A stretch of 64,000 bases of DNA from Shewanella insulae (GCF_009831655.1 NZ_WRPA01000002.1:1-64000); one strand, 5' to 3'. Numbered from the stretch's first letter, positions 45,371-54,499 are shown. Translations and numbers: made by a program. The notes: generated by a model from the letters alone, not told the origin.

Positions 45371-46333
45371 ATGAATATAGATAAACTCGATTATCACTCG
45401 CTGGTTATTTTCGAATCCATCAGTCGTCACTTAAACGCAGGCCTGGTGGCCAATGAGCTGGGCATGAGTATCTCCTCTGTTAGCCGTCACTTAGGGATAC
45501 TGCGCGACATCTTTAAGGACGCGCTCTTCATTCGCCGGGCACAAGGTTTTGTTTTATCAGATAAGGCCATCCAGCTTCTGCCCTATATCAAACAGTTGCT
45601 CCATGACTATCAGGTAATCAAACATAACCATATTCATTTCAATCCTCTCACCGCCCGGGGCCACTTTAAGATCTACGCCTATAACGAGTTTACCTATGTG
45701 ATCAACAAGGTAATTCACCAATATATATTGACTCAGGCGCCCAATTTAAGCTTCGAGGTGCGCACCCTCTCCAGCGATTGCAGCCGCGCCATCGAACATG
45801 GAGAAATAGATTTCGCCGTGGTCTACGAAAGATTTAAAGATCATAAGATCATCAGCGAAATGTTTTCGCCTACCGAAGAACTATTCCTCATAGCCAAGGA
45901 GGGACACCCGGTATTTTCCGAGGCATTTACCTTAGAAAACTTATGCCAATATGATTATTTCTCCCTGGATAACTATAACGATCTGTCTATTCCCTTACTG
46001 GAGCAGCTCGGCAAGAAGGAGGGGATGGCGGTGAACATGCTCGGCGCCACAGATAATATCGCGGCTCTGAGTCGCCATATTCTCGATAGCCGCGCCATCT
46101 CAATGAGCTGTAACGTCTTCACCCGTGAGTTTTACGCTCTGATCAAGGGAATACAGACTGCTCCACTACCGAGCGAGCTCACCGAGCGGTTACTCGAGCA
46201 GATCACCGTCGGACGCCGGGTCGGCAACTACCTCATCTATTCGGAGATCAACCAATCCCCTACCCACCACTGGCTCAAGCAGCAGCTATTCAACGGCATA
46301 CGTGACGAGTGGTATCTGGCCATGAGGCGTTAA
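45371..46333 (+). CDS. LysR-family transcriptional regulator
   Basis: A 320-residue regulator with an N-terminal winged HTH (LDYHSLVIFESISRHLNAGLVANELGMSISSVSRHLGILRDIFKDALFIRR) and a LysR effector domain (GHFKIYAYNEFTYVINKVIHQY onward; DFAVVYERF). The HTH contains an unusual opening (LVIFESISRHLNAGLVANEL) compared with the AA-rich helix of typical LysR proteins. It is convergent with the reductase operon and separated from it by a terminator. A regulator of that operon is plausible by position but unproven; the promoter of the operon is 5 kb away. Confidence 0.85.
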   Translation: MNIDKLDYHSLVIFESISRHLNAGLVANELGMSISSVSRHLGILRDIFKDALFIRRAQGFVLSDKAIQLLPYIKQLLHDYQVIKHNHIHFNPLTARGHFKIYAYNEFTYVINKVIHQYILTQAPNLSFEVRTLSSDCSRAIEHGEIDFAVVYERFKDHKIISEMFSPTEELFLIAKEGHPVFSEAFTLENLCQYDYFSLDNYNDLSIPLLEQLGKKEGMAVNMLGATDNIAALSRHILDSRAISMSCNVFTREFYALIKGIQTAPLPSELTERLLEQITVGRRVGNYLIYSEINQSPTHHWLKQQLFNGIRDEWYLAMRR

Positions 46334-46475
46334 TAAAGAAAAACTCTATTTATCAAAACCACGGATAAATAGAGTATCTAGGTAAAATCTTTGTCGCTAA
46401 GACAGGAGATGGGGGCAAGAGTGTCCTATCCGAGTGATTGACGACAAAGACAGGCCTAACAACAGCGTAAGCGAT

Positions 46476-46507
46476 GCGCCGCCCAGATACGAGGCGGCGC
46501 TTTCTTT
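46476..46507 (+). terminator. Rho-independent terminator of the LysR gene
   Basis: GCGCCGCC pairs perfectly with GGCGGCGC across nine bases and is followed by TTTCTTT on the plus strand. It sits between the convergent LysR and reductase genes. Confidence 0.8.
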
Positions 46508-46510
46508 GGA

Positions 46511-49500
46511 TCACACCTTACGGATCGCCACCGGCACCCCGTGTCTGGCGGTCGAACCAAAGGTTCTGTCCCGGTAGAGGCTGGCGCCCTTACGGCTAGG
46601 ATCCACTATGTTAAAGGGGTTGGGACAGATGCCCGTACCTCGCGATGGGATCCCAGGGATCACCTGACCATCGATCTCGAGATCGCTGGCACCGAAGCAC
46701 CAATGGCCATATCCCATACCCACCACTATGGTGTTGCGGGCCACCGTCTTGTCGGCCTGCACTATTCCCTCGATATGCTTGCCCTTAGGTGACAGCACCT
46801 GCGCCCTATCGCCATCCTTGATGTCGAACTTGGCGGCGTCATCCTCATGCAGATGGATATAGTTGGTCTCGCCCAATGCAGTGATCCGCGGCAGCGCCAC
46901 AGAATAAGGGCTGCGCAGATGCAGCTTAAAGGTCGACAGGTTGAAGGGATACTCGTTCACCTTCCACAGCTGACGCACCGCCGAGCCATCCCAGAAACGA
47001 TCCACATCATAGACGGGTTGACCGTCGTTAAACTGTCCGCTGTAGGAATCCTTCACCCGAGCCAGGGACTCGTTGTACACCTGAAACTGGGTATCCATGC
47101 GCATCATGGGATTGAAGAACTCCCCTTCGTAGCGCTCGTCCACCCGCTCGTAACGTCCTCCTCGGGTTAGCATATAGGCGGTAGGCCCCAGCTCTTCAGG
47201 CTTGAGCCTGGCCTTGAACAGCGGCAATACCCTATCCACACTGGTAAAGGCAATATCCTCCTCCGTGGGCGATGGCAGCACAGAACCTGTATGGGCAATA
47301 TTGGCAAACAGGGGCACGTAGAAGTCCGCCGGTTCGTGAATCGGCAAATCTCGTCCCTCGAGGTCCTTAAACGCCTTTTCACCCATACCAGGCAGGCCTA
47401 TCGCCTTGCTGATATCGATCAGGAACTGCTCCATGTTGACGTCGTTACCCTGAGCTGTCTTAACGTTACGCGAAGCCACCACGGGCACACAGGCCACATC
47501 GCCGACAAATTCGCTGCCCCACATGCGTGAGTTGGCCCACTGCTCATACTGCAGTGAGTCCGGCACTATGTAGTCGGCCAAGACATTGGTCTCGTTGATG
47601 TAAGGATCCAGGGCGATGATCAGTCCCAACTGCTTGGGATCTTTGATGGAGTCCTCCACCTGGTCCTGCAGGCCAGAGCAGCCATAGATGGGGTTAGTCG
47701 CCCAGGTGATCCAGGCCTTGAACTGAAAAGGATTCTTGTTAGCATGGGCCACCAGCAGCTCGCCGCTGTTGTCCTGCACAAAGGTGTTGTTCCAGGGCTG
47801 CTCCGCCGGGTAAGGATCTATCCCCTTAGCAACTTTCTGCTGGTACTCATGGCTCTGTTCATAGTCGCCAGAGCGCTCGGCATTGAAACCGGTCAGCGAG
47901 GTGTGCTCGAAGTCCATCAGGTTATAGAGAGGGCCGTCGTAGATGTCATACATGGCGGCGTAACCCACACCGCCCATGTGCATCATGCCCCCCTTGGCAT
48001 TATGTGCGCCCACCAGAGTGCCCAGCATGATCATGGCAAAGGTAAACTGGCCACCATCGGAGGCATTACAGCCGGTACAGGTCTCGATTGCCACGCTACG
48101 GCCATGGGAAGTGAACTCCTTGGCGAGTTCCTCAATCTTGGCCATTGAGATACCGCAGCGCTCGGAGAGCAGGCGCATGGAATAGCCGTTTACTCTCTGT
48201 TTGAGCAGCGAGAAGGCGGTTTCCACTTGCAGTTCGACGCCGTTACCGATCGCCAGCTTGCCTTTATAAAATAGCTCGGCAGGCTTATCGCTTTCACCCG
48301 TCACCAACTGGCCCGAGGCCTTATCGATCACCATCTTAACCTCGGCATCCCCTAGACCACAGGCCTCTGCAGTGAGGAACTGGTTATAGAGGGGGTGACC
48401 CGACTCTTTCACCACCAGGTAGGTGGCGTTGGTGTAATTGATCTCGCCGATGGCATCGGCACACGCCTGGCTCGGCGCCTCTAGGTAGGCGCGGCGATAG
48501 CGATCATGATTGATGATGTACTGCATCATGGCGAACATCAGCGCGGTATCGCCACCCGAGATGATGGGCAGCCACTCACCCTGACTGTTATCCACCTCAG
48601 AGGTTAAGGAACGCAAGATGGGGTCCACCACCACATATTTGAAATCGGGGCGATCGCTACGGGCCTTGGCCAGACGGCGCGACCCCACGTTAAGGCCATT
48701 GCCACTGAGCCCAGGGTTGGTACCGATGAAGATGGCAAACTTGGTCTCTTCATAGTCCACCTGGGGTAAGGCCATCTCGTCGACGGCGTCGAAGCAGCCC
48801 AGGGCACAACCCGCCACCTGCTGGTGACCACAGTAAGAGTCTTTATTGCCTATGTTGGGCGTGCCCCAGCACTCCTTTACGAAACGGTGTAAAAAATCGG
48901 CCCGGGCCCCCTGCTCTGAGGAGGTTGAGACCAGCAGTTGATTCTTCACCGGACCGAAATCGGGATACTTGGGATTGGCCAGGGCAGGATTATCATGTAT
49001 CGCCCTCAGCCCCTCGACCTTGCCTTCGCCGAAGAGATCGCCGCCCTCAATCACCTCCTTGAGCAGCTGCTCATAGGAGATGCTCTGCCAGCGATTCTCG
49101 CCTCGTTTACCCACCCGCTTGAGGCACTGGGTAACGCGATGCTTGTCCTCGAATGCGTCGGGCACCGCATTGCCACGACCACACAGGGTGGCGCGATTGC
49201 TCTGGCTTAGACCGCTGACGGCGGAAAGTTGTATCATCGCCTCCTTGGGCGGCATCTCCATGGTAAAGGGCTGGCCCGCGTTATTGGTCAAGGTATAGGG
49301 GTTACCCACGGCGCGCAGCACCTTGTCAGTCTTGTTGTCTATGCTGACCCGGGCACCGCAGACGTTGAAGCAGCCGAAACACTTAGAGAAGGCGAAACGC
49401 TGCTCAGGATTTTCCACCAGCTGCTTGTCCTTGTCGAAGTAATACTCCGGAGTCAAGGAAGTCGGGGCATAACGGCCGATCTCGGCGTCTGTCGTCTTGG

Positions 49501-49585
49501 CCTTTGTCGCGGCCTTTGCGCCCAATGCGCCCGTTGTCATCACGGCGGCAACCGAACCCGCCTTTAAAAAATCTCTACGATCCAT
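46511..49585 (-). CDS. ttrA: Tetrathionate reductase-type molybdopterin catalytic subunit
   Basis: A 1024-residue DMSO-reductase-superfamily enzyme exported by the Tat system (MDRRDFLKAGSVAAVMTTGA). A 4Fe-4S site near the N-terminus (SKCFGCFNVCGARV, with CGRGN later) is followed by the Mo-bis-MGD catalytic body; DSYCGHQQVAGC supplies a likely Mo-ligand Cys. Length and several blocks match TtrA of Salmonella (LKRVGKRGENRWQSISYEQLL, EGGDLFGEG, VEGLRAIH, FGPVKNQLLV), while polysulfide or thiosulfate reductases are about 250 residues shorter. Tetrathionate is the best guess for the electron acceptor; the related SrdA-type selenate reductases are an alternative. It lies four bases after the iron-sulfur subunit gene and is the last gene of a three-gene operon. 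Confidence 0.82.
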   Translation of the reverse strand: MDRRDFLKAGSVAAVMTTGALGAKAATKAKTTDAEIGRYAPTSLTPEYYFDKDKQLVENPEQRFAFSKCFGCFNVCGARVSIDNKTDKVLRAVGNPYTLTNNAGQPFTMEMPPKEAMIQLSAVSGLSQSNRATLCGRGNAVPDAFEDKHRVTQCLKRVGKRGENRWQSISYEQLLKEVIEGGDLFGEGKVEGLRAIHDNPALANPKYPDFGPVKNQLLVSTSSEQGARADFLHRFVKECWGTPNIGNKDSYCGHQQVAGCALGCFDAVDEMALPQVDYEETKFAIFIGTNPGLSGNGLNVGSRRLAKARSDRPDFKYVVVDPILRSLTSEVDNSQGEWLPIISGGDTALMFAMMQYIINHDRYRRAYLEAPSQACADAIGEINYTNATYLVVKESGHPLYNQFLTAEACGLGDAEVKMVIDKASGQLVTGESDKPAELFYKGKLAIGNGVELQVETAFSLLKQRVNGYSMRLLSERCGISMAKIEELAKEFTSHGRSVAIETCTGCNASDGGQFTFAMIMLGTLVGAHNAKGGMMHMGGVGYAAMYDIYDGPLYNLMDFEHTSLTGFNAERSGDYEQSHEYQQKVAKGIDPYPAEQPWNNTFVQDNSGELLVAHANKNPFQFKAWITWATNPIYGCSGLQDQVEDSIKDPKQLGLIIALDPYINETNVLADYIVPDSLQYEQWANSRMWGSEFVGDVACVPVVASRNVKTAQGNDVNMEQFLIDISKAIGLPGMGEKAFKDLEGRDLPIHEPADFYVPLFANIAHTGSVLPSPTEEDIAFTSVDRVLPLFKARLKPEELGPTAYMLTRGGRYERVDERYEGEFFNPMMRMDTQFQVYNESLARVKDSYSGQFNDGQPVYDVDRFWDGSAVRQLWKVNEYPFNLSTFKLHLRSPYSVALPRITALGETNYIHLHEDDAAKFDIKDGDRAQVLSPKGKHIEGIVQADKTVARNTIVVGMGYGHWCFGASDLEIDGQVIPGIPSRGTGICPNPFNIVDPSRKGASLYRDRTFGSTARHGVPVAIRKV

Positions 49586-49589
49586 GCTG

Positions 49590-50306
49590 CTACCTCTGCC
49601 AGGTTTGGGGAGAATTGATACTGTATGCCGTGTTGCTCTCGTCTTGAGTCAAGCCGATATAGAACACATTGGGGGAGGTTTGCTTACCGGCCTGCAACAC
49701 CAGAGGCCTATGTTGACGGATAAGCTTTGAGACTTCGCTCTCGGGATCATTGATATCACCAAAGACACGGGCGCCACCGGTACAGGTCTCGACACAGGCT
49801 GGCAGCAGGCCGCGGCTGGTACGCTGAATACAGAAATTACATTTATCCACTGTGCCCGTGGCCGAGTGGGTGAAACGCACCCCATCGTAGGGGCAGGCCT
49901 GGATGCAGTAGTTACAGCCGATACACAGCTGTGAGTCCACCACCACTATGCCGTCCTGCTCGCGCTTAAAGGTGGCGCCCGTCGGACAAACAGACACGCA
50001 TGAGGGCTTGTCACAGTTATTGCAAAGAATCGGCATGTTAAATACATACTGCTTACCATTCAGATCCACACTATGTTGCGGCACCTGAGTCCTGTGTTCT
50101 TCCGGCAAGTTGCCGTTTTCTACCCCACAGGAGACCACACAGGCCTTACAACCGTTGCAGCGCCCGAGATCGATCACCATGGCCAGACGCTTCTTGCCCT
50201 GGCGACGAATGTCGGCGATCACAGGATCGGCGGAGACAAACATCATGCCCGTGGTTGCTATGGCGCCGCCGGCCAGGAGTTTGAGTGTTCTTCTTCTATC
50301 TAACAT
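49590..50306 (-). CDS. ttrB: 4Fe-4S ferredoxin-type electron-transfer subunit (TtrB-like)
   Basis: A 238-residue protein with a Tat-like signal (DRRRTLKLLAGGAIATTG) and four ferredoxin-type cysteine clusters (CNGCKACVVSC; CNNCDKPSCVSVC; CIGCNYCIQACPY; CNFC with CVETC). It would pass electrons from the membrane subunit to the molybdoenzyme at the periplasmic face. Length and cluster count match TtrB, PsrB and NrfC. It sits nine bases after the NrfD-like gene and four bases before the catalytic gene. Confidence 0.88.
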   Translation of the reverse strand: MLDRRRTLKLLAGGAIATTGMMFVSADPVIADIRRQGKKRLAMVIDLGRCNGCKACVVSCGVENGNLPEEHRTQVPQHSVDLNGKQYVFNMPILCNNCDKPSCVSVCPTGATFKREQDGIVVVDSQLCIGCNYCIQACPYDGVRFTHSATGTVDKCNFCIQRTSRGLLPACVETCTGGARVFGDINDPESEVSKLIRQHRPLVLQAGKQTSPNVFYIGLTQDESNTAYSINSPQTWQR

Positions 50307-50315
50307 CTTTAGCTC

Positions 50316-51218
50316 CTAATAAGACTGACCGGCTAACAAGACCGAATAACGTAAACAGAAGGCGCCGACTAAGGTGAGTGCGGCGATGCCGTACTCCTTA
50401 GCATGAGACACGCCGACTCTGCCCATGATGGAGGTAATATTCAGCAACAGCGGCAGCACCAGGCCGACCACTACGGCGCCGAGCCACCAGATCTTACCGG
50501 CCGATGTCGCCATCCCCAGTAGATTGTCCAGACCATAGAACTTACTCACATTGGCGATGGCATAAACGAAGATGCCCAGCACAAACAGTTCGATTAGCAT
50601 CACCATAGAATCCGCCTTAGCAAAACGATGATGTGGGTCGCTCTGTTTTAGCCAGGTCTTGACGATCAATACCACGGCGGCGCCGGAAGAGATGGCAGAC
50701 ACCAGAAAGATCACCACCAAGATGCTGTTAGACCAGACGATATTGTGTTTAATGTCACCGATCAGCAGCGCAGTGTAGGAGGCGACACAGACCGCGAGGA
50801 TAAGATTGATCAACGCATAACCACGACTGGAAAAGGTTTCTTGATTGCACCGCTTAAAGGAGAAGCAAAACAGCAGTGCGAAGACGATCGCCAGGGTCAA
50901 GAGCCAGGTACCTATACTCATCATGGAACTGGGCTCAAAGGTCATGAACAGGCGATAGAAGCGCAGTAGCTTACTCATATCACCGTTGAAGATGCCGTAC
51001 TGGAAAGAGGTCAGATCGAAGACGATCATTCCAGTACCCAACATCAGGAGTAACAAACCTGCGATGGCACTAAATTTCGCCGTCGACCAATGGTGGGTGT
51101 GCACCACCTTCTCGGACAAAACCAGGGCACCACTGATAAACAAGGCCCCCGCTCCCGCACCGGCTAAGAACAGATAGGCTGCCACCAACAGCCCCCAATG
51201 CACTTCGCTCATAGACAT
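50316..51218 (-). CDS. ttrC: NrfD/PsrC-family membrane quinol dehydrogenase subunit
   Basis: A 300-residue polytopic membrane protein with eight or nine hydrophobic helices, beginning MSMSEVHWGLLVAAYLFLAGAGAGALFISG, the typical NrfD-family first helix. It should take electrons from menaquinol and anchor the other two subunits. It is haem-free as far as the sequence shows. It is the first gene of the operon (order membrane, Fe-S, catalytic subunit; Salmonella has B-C-A). The promoter must lie in the AT-rich gap 51219-51765, which is shared with the divergent porin gene. The name ttrC is by analogy with the catalytic subunit; PsrC-like is equally valid at the family level. Confidence 0.82.
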   Translation of the reverse strand: MSMSEVHWGLLVAAYLFLAGAGAGALFISGALVLSEKVVHTHHWSTAKFSAIAGLLLLMLGTGMIVFDLTSFQYGIFNGDMSKLLRFYRLFMTFEPSSMMSIGTWLLTLAIVFALLFCFSFKRCNQETFSSRGYALINLILAVCVASYTALLIGDIKHNIVWSNSILVVIFLVSAISSGAAVVLIVKTWLKQSDPHHRFAKADSMVMLIELFVLGIFVYAIANVSKFYGLDNLLGMATSAGKIWWLGAVVVGLVLPLLLNITSIMGRVGVSHAKEYGIAALTLVGAFCLRYSVLLAGQSY

Positions 51219-51765
51219 TCCTTATTATTTTATTTACCACTTTACCCAGACAGATTAATTAATGTCGCCTGAGGAAAGATATTTAAGATGATGTATAACA
51301 GACCAAGCGGGTGAGATAACCTTAATCACCCTTATTAAAATCATACAAATCAAAATAAAATAAATAAGGAGCCAGATCACACTAACCTTTAAGCATATTG
51401 ACTCAATAATGATAATTTGAAGAAAGTAGTTATTTTCACTTTTCGAGAAATCATTTTATGACTATGCCATAAAGCACCCAACCATCGAAAAAACAACATC
51501 AGTACAATAAAAACAACAACTTAACCACTAAGCATTAAACCTAAACCACCCTCGAATCTCTCATGCAAGATGCAAATTGCATTTTTACAAAAGTAGAAAA
51601 AAGTCACTCAGTCACAAACAAACAATATTTTAATAAAATGTGATTATTTTATTTAATTCCATTTATTACAATCTAACCACCACAATAAACGTGGCAAAAT
51701 AAATATTCCACTCCAATTAATATCAAATTTATTAGAACAAACTAAAAATTGTTTAAGGGTTGATA
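51219..51765. promoter_or_regulatory. AT-rich divergent control region
   Basis: 547 bp without a gene, separating the reductase operon from the TorF-type porin gene. Very AT-rich, with CRP-like half-sites (TGTGATTATTTTATTTA near 51640) but no full CRP or FNR palindrome and no copy of the 22-bp operator. Both promoters should be here. Confidence 0.5.
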
Positions 51766-52443
51766 ATGAATAAGATAATACTCTCCTCTTGCGCCTTAGC
51801 CATCGCCTGTACTATGAGCCAACCTCTGGCAGCCGAAGAAAGTCAATTCGCCGCCTCGGGTGTACTCATGGGGCTCAGCAACTACCTGTGGCGCGGCCAG
51901 ACCATCAGCGACAACAAGCCCACACTTCAGGGCGATCTCATGGTGGAACACGAAAGTGGCTTCTATCTGGGGACCTCCTTCGAGACCTATCGATATGAGG
52001 ATGAAGGCAGCGTCTACAACGACTATGAAATCGATTATTACGGCGGCTACTACCAGATGATCACCGAAGATCTGGGCCTGGGTTTCAACGCCATGAAATA
52101 CACCTATGGCGCGGGCGGCTACAGCGTCGAGTACGCGGTCAGTGTCGACTACAAGGCGCTTAATCTGATGGTGAACTACGACCAAGACATTGAGGCCTGG
52201 TATACCGAGGTGAACTATGGCTTCGACCTGTTTAACGACAGCCAATTGGTCGCCCATGCAGGCCTGTTTACCGATGCTGAAAACTATGGCTATCTCGACA
52301 AAGGAAAGGTTGCCGACAGCATCTATGATGTAGGACTGCGCTATCGCTACCCCCTACTGTCCCAGCTAGATCTCATGCTAGAGATCAGCTATCAGGAGTT
52401 CGAACACGACCACTATATGATAGGTCTCGCCTACAACTTCTAA
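51766..52443 (+). CDS. TorF-family putative porin
   Basis: A 225-residue outer-membrane protein. A signal peptide (NKIILSSCALAIACTMSQPLAA) precedes the family pattern I recognise as TorF/Gcw_chp: SGVLMGLSNYLWRGQTISDNKPTLQGDLMVEHESGFYLGT, followed by alternating strands and a terminal YMIGLAYNF. The predicted fold is a beta-barrel. The ATG at 51766 has AAGGG six bases upstream; a TTG two codons earlier is rejected. It is divergent from the reductase operon, so it may admit the electron acceptor or release the product; this is inference. Confidence 0.8.
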   Translation: MNKIILSSCALAIACTMSQPLAAEESQFAASGVLMGLSNYLWRGQTISDNKPTLQGDLMVEHESGFYLGTSFETYRYEDEGSVYNDYEIDYYGGYYQMITEDLGLGFNAMKYTYGAGGYSVEYAVSVDYKALNLMVNYDQDIEAWYTEVNYGFDLFNDSQLVAHAGLFTDAENYGYLDKGKVADSIYDVGLRYRYPLLSQLDLMLEISYQEFEHDHYMIGLAYNF

Positions 52444-52558
52444 TCGTTGAGTATCAATCGAGAAAAATAAGCAAGAGATGGAGCGTCGACGGCGCTCCAG
52501 CTGCTTGGACTGCTAGCTGGCTACTGAAATGACTTCAAACAGCAATAAATTTCAGGCA

Positions 52559-52584
52559 TAAAAAAACCTGCTATTAAGCAGGTT
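52559..52584 (-). terminator. Terminator of the tRNA-Leu transcript
   Basis: AACCTGC pairs with GCAGGTT around TATTAA; on the minus strand a run of seven T residues follows. It lies 38 bases after the tRNA 3' end. The hairpin further left (GGAGCG with CGCTCC, 52480-52498) lacks a T-run. Confidence 0.85.
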
Positions 52585-52622
52585 CTTATCTCTTCTAGAG
52601 AGGATTTGCATCAACAAGTTGG

Positions 52623-52706
52623 TACAGATGGCGAGACTTGAACTCGCACGGCCGTTAAGCCACTAGCACCTGAAGCTAGCGTGTCTACCAATTCCACCAC
52701 ATCTGC
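52623..52706 (-). tRNA. tRNA-Leu (anticodon CAG)
   Basis: A complete cloverleaf on the minus strand: acceptor GCAGATG with CATCTGT (one G-U pair), D-arm TGGTAGACA, anticodon stem CTAGC/GCTAG around TTCAGGT (anticodon CAG at 52670-52672), a long variable arm as in class II tRNAs, T-arm GTTCAAGTC, and an encoded CCA at 52620-52622. Fifty-one bases further upstream on its strand lies only the 3' half of a second tRNA-Leu, so this gene was probably the second of a pair and is now cut off from the ancestral promoter by the island. Confidence 0.95.
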
Positions 52707-52757
52707 ATCTTGTCAGTCTGATCTTACCGCTATTCTCACTAGGAGAGCAACTGATAA

Positions 52758-52811
52758 TGGTACCGAAGGACGGACTTGAACCGTCACTCCCGAAGGAAAC
52801 GGATTTTGAAT
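52758..52811 (-). pseudogene. 3' half of tRNA-Leu(CAA): left attachment site (attL) of the island
   Basis: On the minus strand the sequence runs from the anticodon loop (TTCAAAA, anticodon CAA) through the variable arm, T-arm (GTTCAAGTC) and acceptor strand (CTTCGGT) to an encoded CCA, but the 5' half of the tRNA is missing and replaced by unrelated AT-rich DNA. A tyrosine recombinase gene starts 95 bp away. This is the footprint left when an element integrates into a tRNA gene, with recombination in the anticodon loop. The intact tRNA should be rebuilt at the far end, right of the window. Confidence 0.88.
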
Positions 52812-52869
52812 ATATCGTGCGTAATATCACTATTATTTTTCATATAGTTACGATATAAAGTATGGACTT

Positions 52870-52884
52870 TGCAAATTCTTTGCA
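52870..52884. promoter_or_regulatory. Short inverted repeat before the integrase gene
   Basis: TGCAAA and TTTGCA around TTC, 21 bases before the integrase start. It is a possible arm-type recombinase site or operator; a single copy gives weak support. Confidence 0.35.
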
Positions 52885-52905
52885 TATCAACATAAGACGC
52901 AGACT

Positions 52906-54189
52906 ATGAGTAAACAGGTCGAACGGCACGATATCTCCGACGAATTATACATATACCTCCAGGATAATAGCGAGCGTTGGTATGCTCGTATTAAAGTCGC
53001 AGGTAAGTGGCGTTCAAAGGCCACCAAGCAAAAAGACAAAGAGAAAGCGATTGCTATGGCCTATCGCCTTCAAATGGAATACCAGTTCATGGCAGACCGA
53101 AATCTGCTAGTGAGTTCCAAGCGTTTTCGCGATGTTGCAGAGAATGTCATAAGCAACATGCAAACGGCCTTAGATAACGGAACCGGAGCCGTTAACTACA
53201 AGATCTATATACAAGTGCTACGCAAGTACCATATTCCATTTTTTGATCGCACTTACATTACCTCAATAGATAGTGAAAAGTTGCGTGATTTTGATAAGTG
53301 GCGCATCGAACAATTCGACAGAGTACCTGCCAAATCGACACTACTCAATCACAATGCAGCTATGCAATTAGTGTTCAAAGAAGCAGTTGAAAATAAGTGG
53401 ATGTTAGCCGCTCAGGTACCCTCTTTGTCCACCAAAGGCATAGAGTCACAACGGCGAGCGCATTTCTCACCCGAGGAATACGATAAAGTTTTCGATGCGG
53501 TATTGGCGCTTGAGCAAAACAGTCGGAAAGAAAAAACCCGTCAAATTCGCGAATTACTGCTGGATTATATGGAGTTTGCGGTCAATACAGGCATTCGACC
53601 TGGGACTGAAATGGAAAGTCTCACCTGGGGCGACATCCACATAGATACCAACGAACACAACATCATTTTCTATATAACGGTAACTAAGGGTAAAACGGTC
53701 AAACATACAGGAACTCGTGAAGTTGTATGCCGTGACGAAATCTTCTCTAGTATCCAAACACTTAGGGAACGATTTCCGAATCGCAAACGCACGGACAAAC
53801 TGTTTCGATTAGCCGATGGAAGTGAAACCAAAGAGCTTGGCAAAGCCTTTGATAAAGCTCTAACCGAAATAGGCTTAAAATCCTCCCCGCATGGTGTGAG
53901 AACGCTCTACTCATTGCGCCATACCTACATTACATGGCAATTAACGTCAGGAAACGTCAGCATGGAGGTGTTGGCTAAACAATGTGGTACTAGCATCGCC
54001 ATGATCGAACAACACTACAGCCACATGACGCCGAAAATGTATAGTAAAGAACTATCTGGTGTTGATTTGGGCAAATCCAGACCCGGCTTAAAACCCAAAA
54101 GAACACTTGGCAGCAAGCAAAATCAAGCAAGACTCTCAAAGCTATTTAAAGATTGGCAAGTGAGCTATAAGCAACGAGGCTGCATTTAA
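52906..54189 (+). CDS. int: Tyrosine recombinase (island integrase)
   Basis: A 427-residue phage-type integrase that would insert and excise the island at tRNA-Leu(CAA). An N-terminal arm/SAM-like region (to about 170) precedes the catalytic domain: the first Arg in FAVNTGIRPGTEMESLTWGDI, HxxR in YSLRHTYITW, and the late His-Tyr region GTSIAMIEQHYSHMTPKMY. All pentad positions seem present, so it should be active. It points into the island and lies 95 bp from the attachment core, the standard arrangement. Codon use is more AT-rich than in the genes to the left. The ribosome site before the ATG is weak. Confidence 0.92.
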   Translation: MSKQVERHDISDELYIYLQDNSERWYARIKVAGKWRSKATKQKDKEKAIAMAYRLQMEYQFMADRNLLVSSKRFRDVAENVISNMQTALDNGTGAVNYKIYIQVLRKYHIPFFDRTYITSIDSEKLRDFDKWRIEQFDRVPAKSTLLNHNAAMQLVFKEAVENKWMLAAQVPSLSTKGIESQRRAHFSPEEYDKVFDAVLALEQNSRKEKTRQIRELLLDYMEFAVNTGIRPGTEMESLTWGDIHIDTNEHNIIFYITVTKGKTVKHTGTREVVCRDEIFSSIQTLRERFPNRKRTDKLFRLADGSETKELGKAFDKALTEIGLKSSPHGVRTLYSLRHTYITWQLTSGNVSMEVLAKQCGTSIAMIEQHYSHMTPKMYSKELSGVDLGKSRPGLKPKRTLGSKQNQARLSKLFKDWQVSYKQRGCI

Positions 54190-54197
54190 GCTTATTG

Positions 54198-54431
54198 TTA
54201 AATCTGACCTTTTAAAGTCGCTCTACTTGGCAGCAAATCTAGCGCCTCACAGTCAAGTACCTCGGCAATTTTGTAAAGCATGTCGAGCGTGATATTTGCC
54301 TCGGCCCGTTCTATACGGCCGATATAGCTGCGATCGATATCGGCTTGCAGCGCCAATTCATCCTGAGACATCCCTCGGGATTTACGCACTTGTCGCACAG
54401 CTCTACCAACTTCTATCGCTAACGTTTTCAT
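54198..54431 (-). CDS. XRE-family HTH regulator
   Basis: A 77-residue repressor-like protein made of one Cro/C1-type HTH (VGRAVRQVRKSRGMSQDELALQADIDRSYIGRIERAEANITLDMLYKIAEVL), resembling C-proteins and phage-type repressors. The ATG at 54431 is preferred because AAGGA lies a few bases upstream; an in-frame start at 54476 would add 15 residues unlike the family. It is convergent with the integrase gene (eight bases between) and divergent from the DUF2628 gene. A perfect palindrome in the divergent gap is a likely operator. It may govern integrase or island gene expression. Confidence 0.88.
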   Translation of the reverse strand: MKTLAIEVGRAVRQVRKSRGMSQDELALQADIDRSYIGRIERAEANITLDMLYKIAEVLDCEALDLLPSRATLKGQI

Positions 54432-54485
54432 AGGGTTCCTTATTCGAATCGGAACCACTATGAGAATTTGCTTCACAATTAACCA

Positions 54486-54499
54486 CGGATTATAATCCG
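54486..54499. promoter_or_regulatory. Palindrome CGGATTATAATCCG, candidate XRE operator
   Basis: A perfect 14-bp palindrome 55 bases before the XRE start, with a second half-site (TATAATCC) at about 54510. Position and symmetry suit autorepression by the XRE protein. Binding is inferred. Confidence 0.5.

Noticed and set aside
46511..49585. Assignment as arsenate or thiosulfate/polysulfide reductase
   Set aside because: Length and the conserved VGKRGE, EGGDLFGEG and GLRAIH blocks fit TtrA-type proteins better; shorter PsrA/PhsA and ArrA-type proteins lack them.
51219..51765. Possible FNR or CRP sites upstream of the reductase operon
   Set aside because: Only half-sites such as TGTGA are visible; no full palindrome could be supported.
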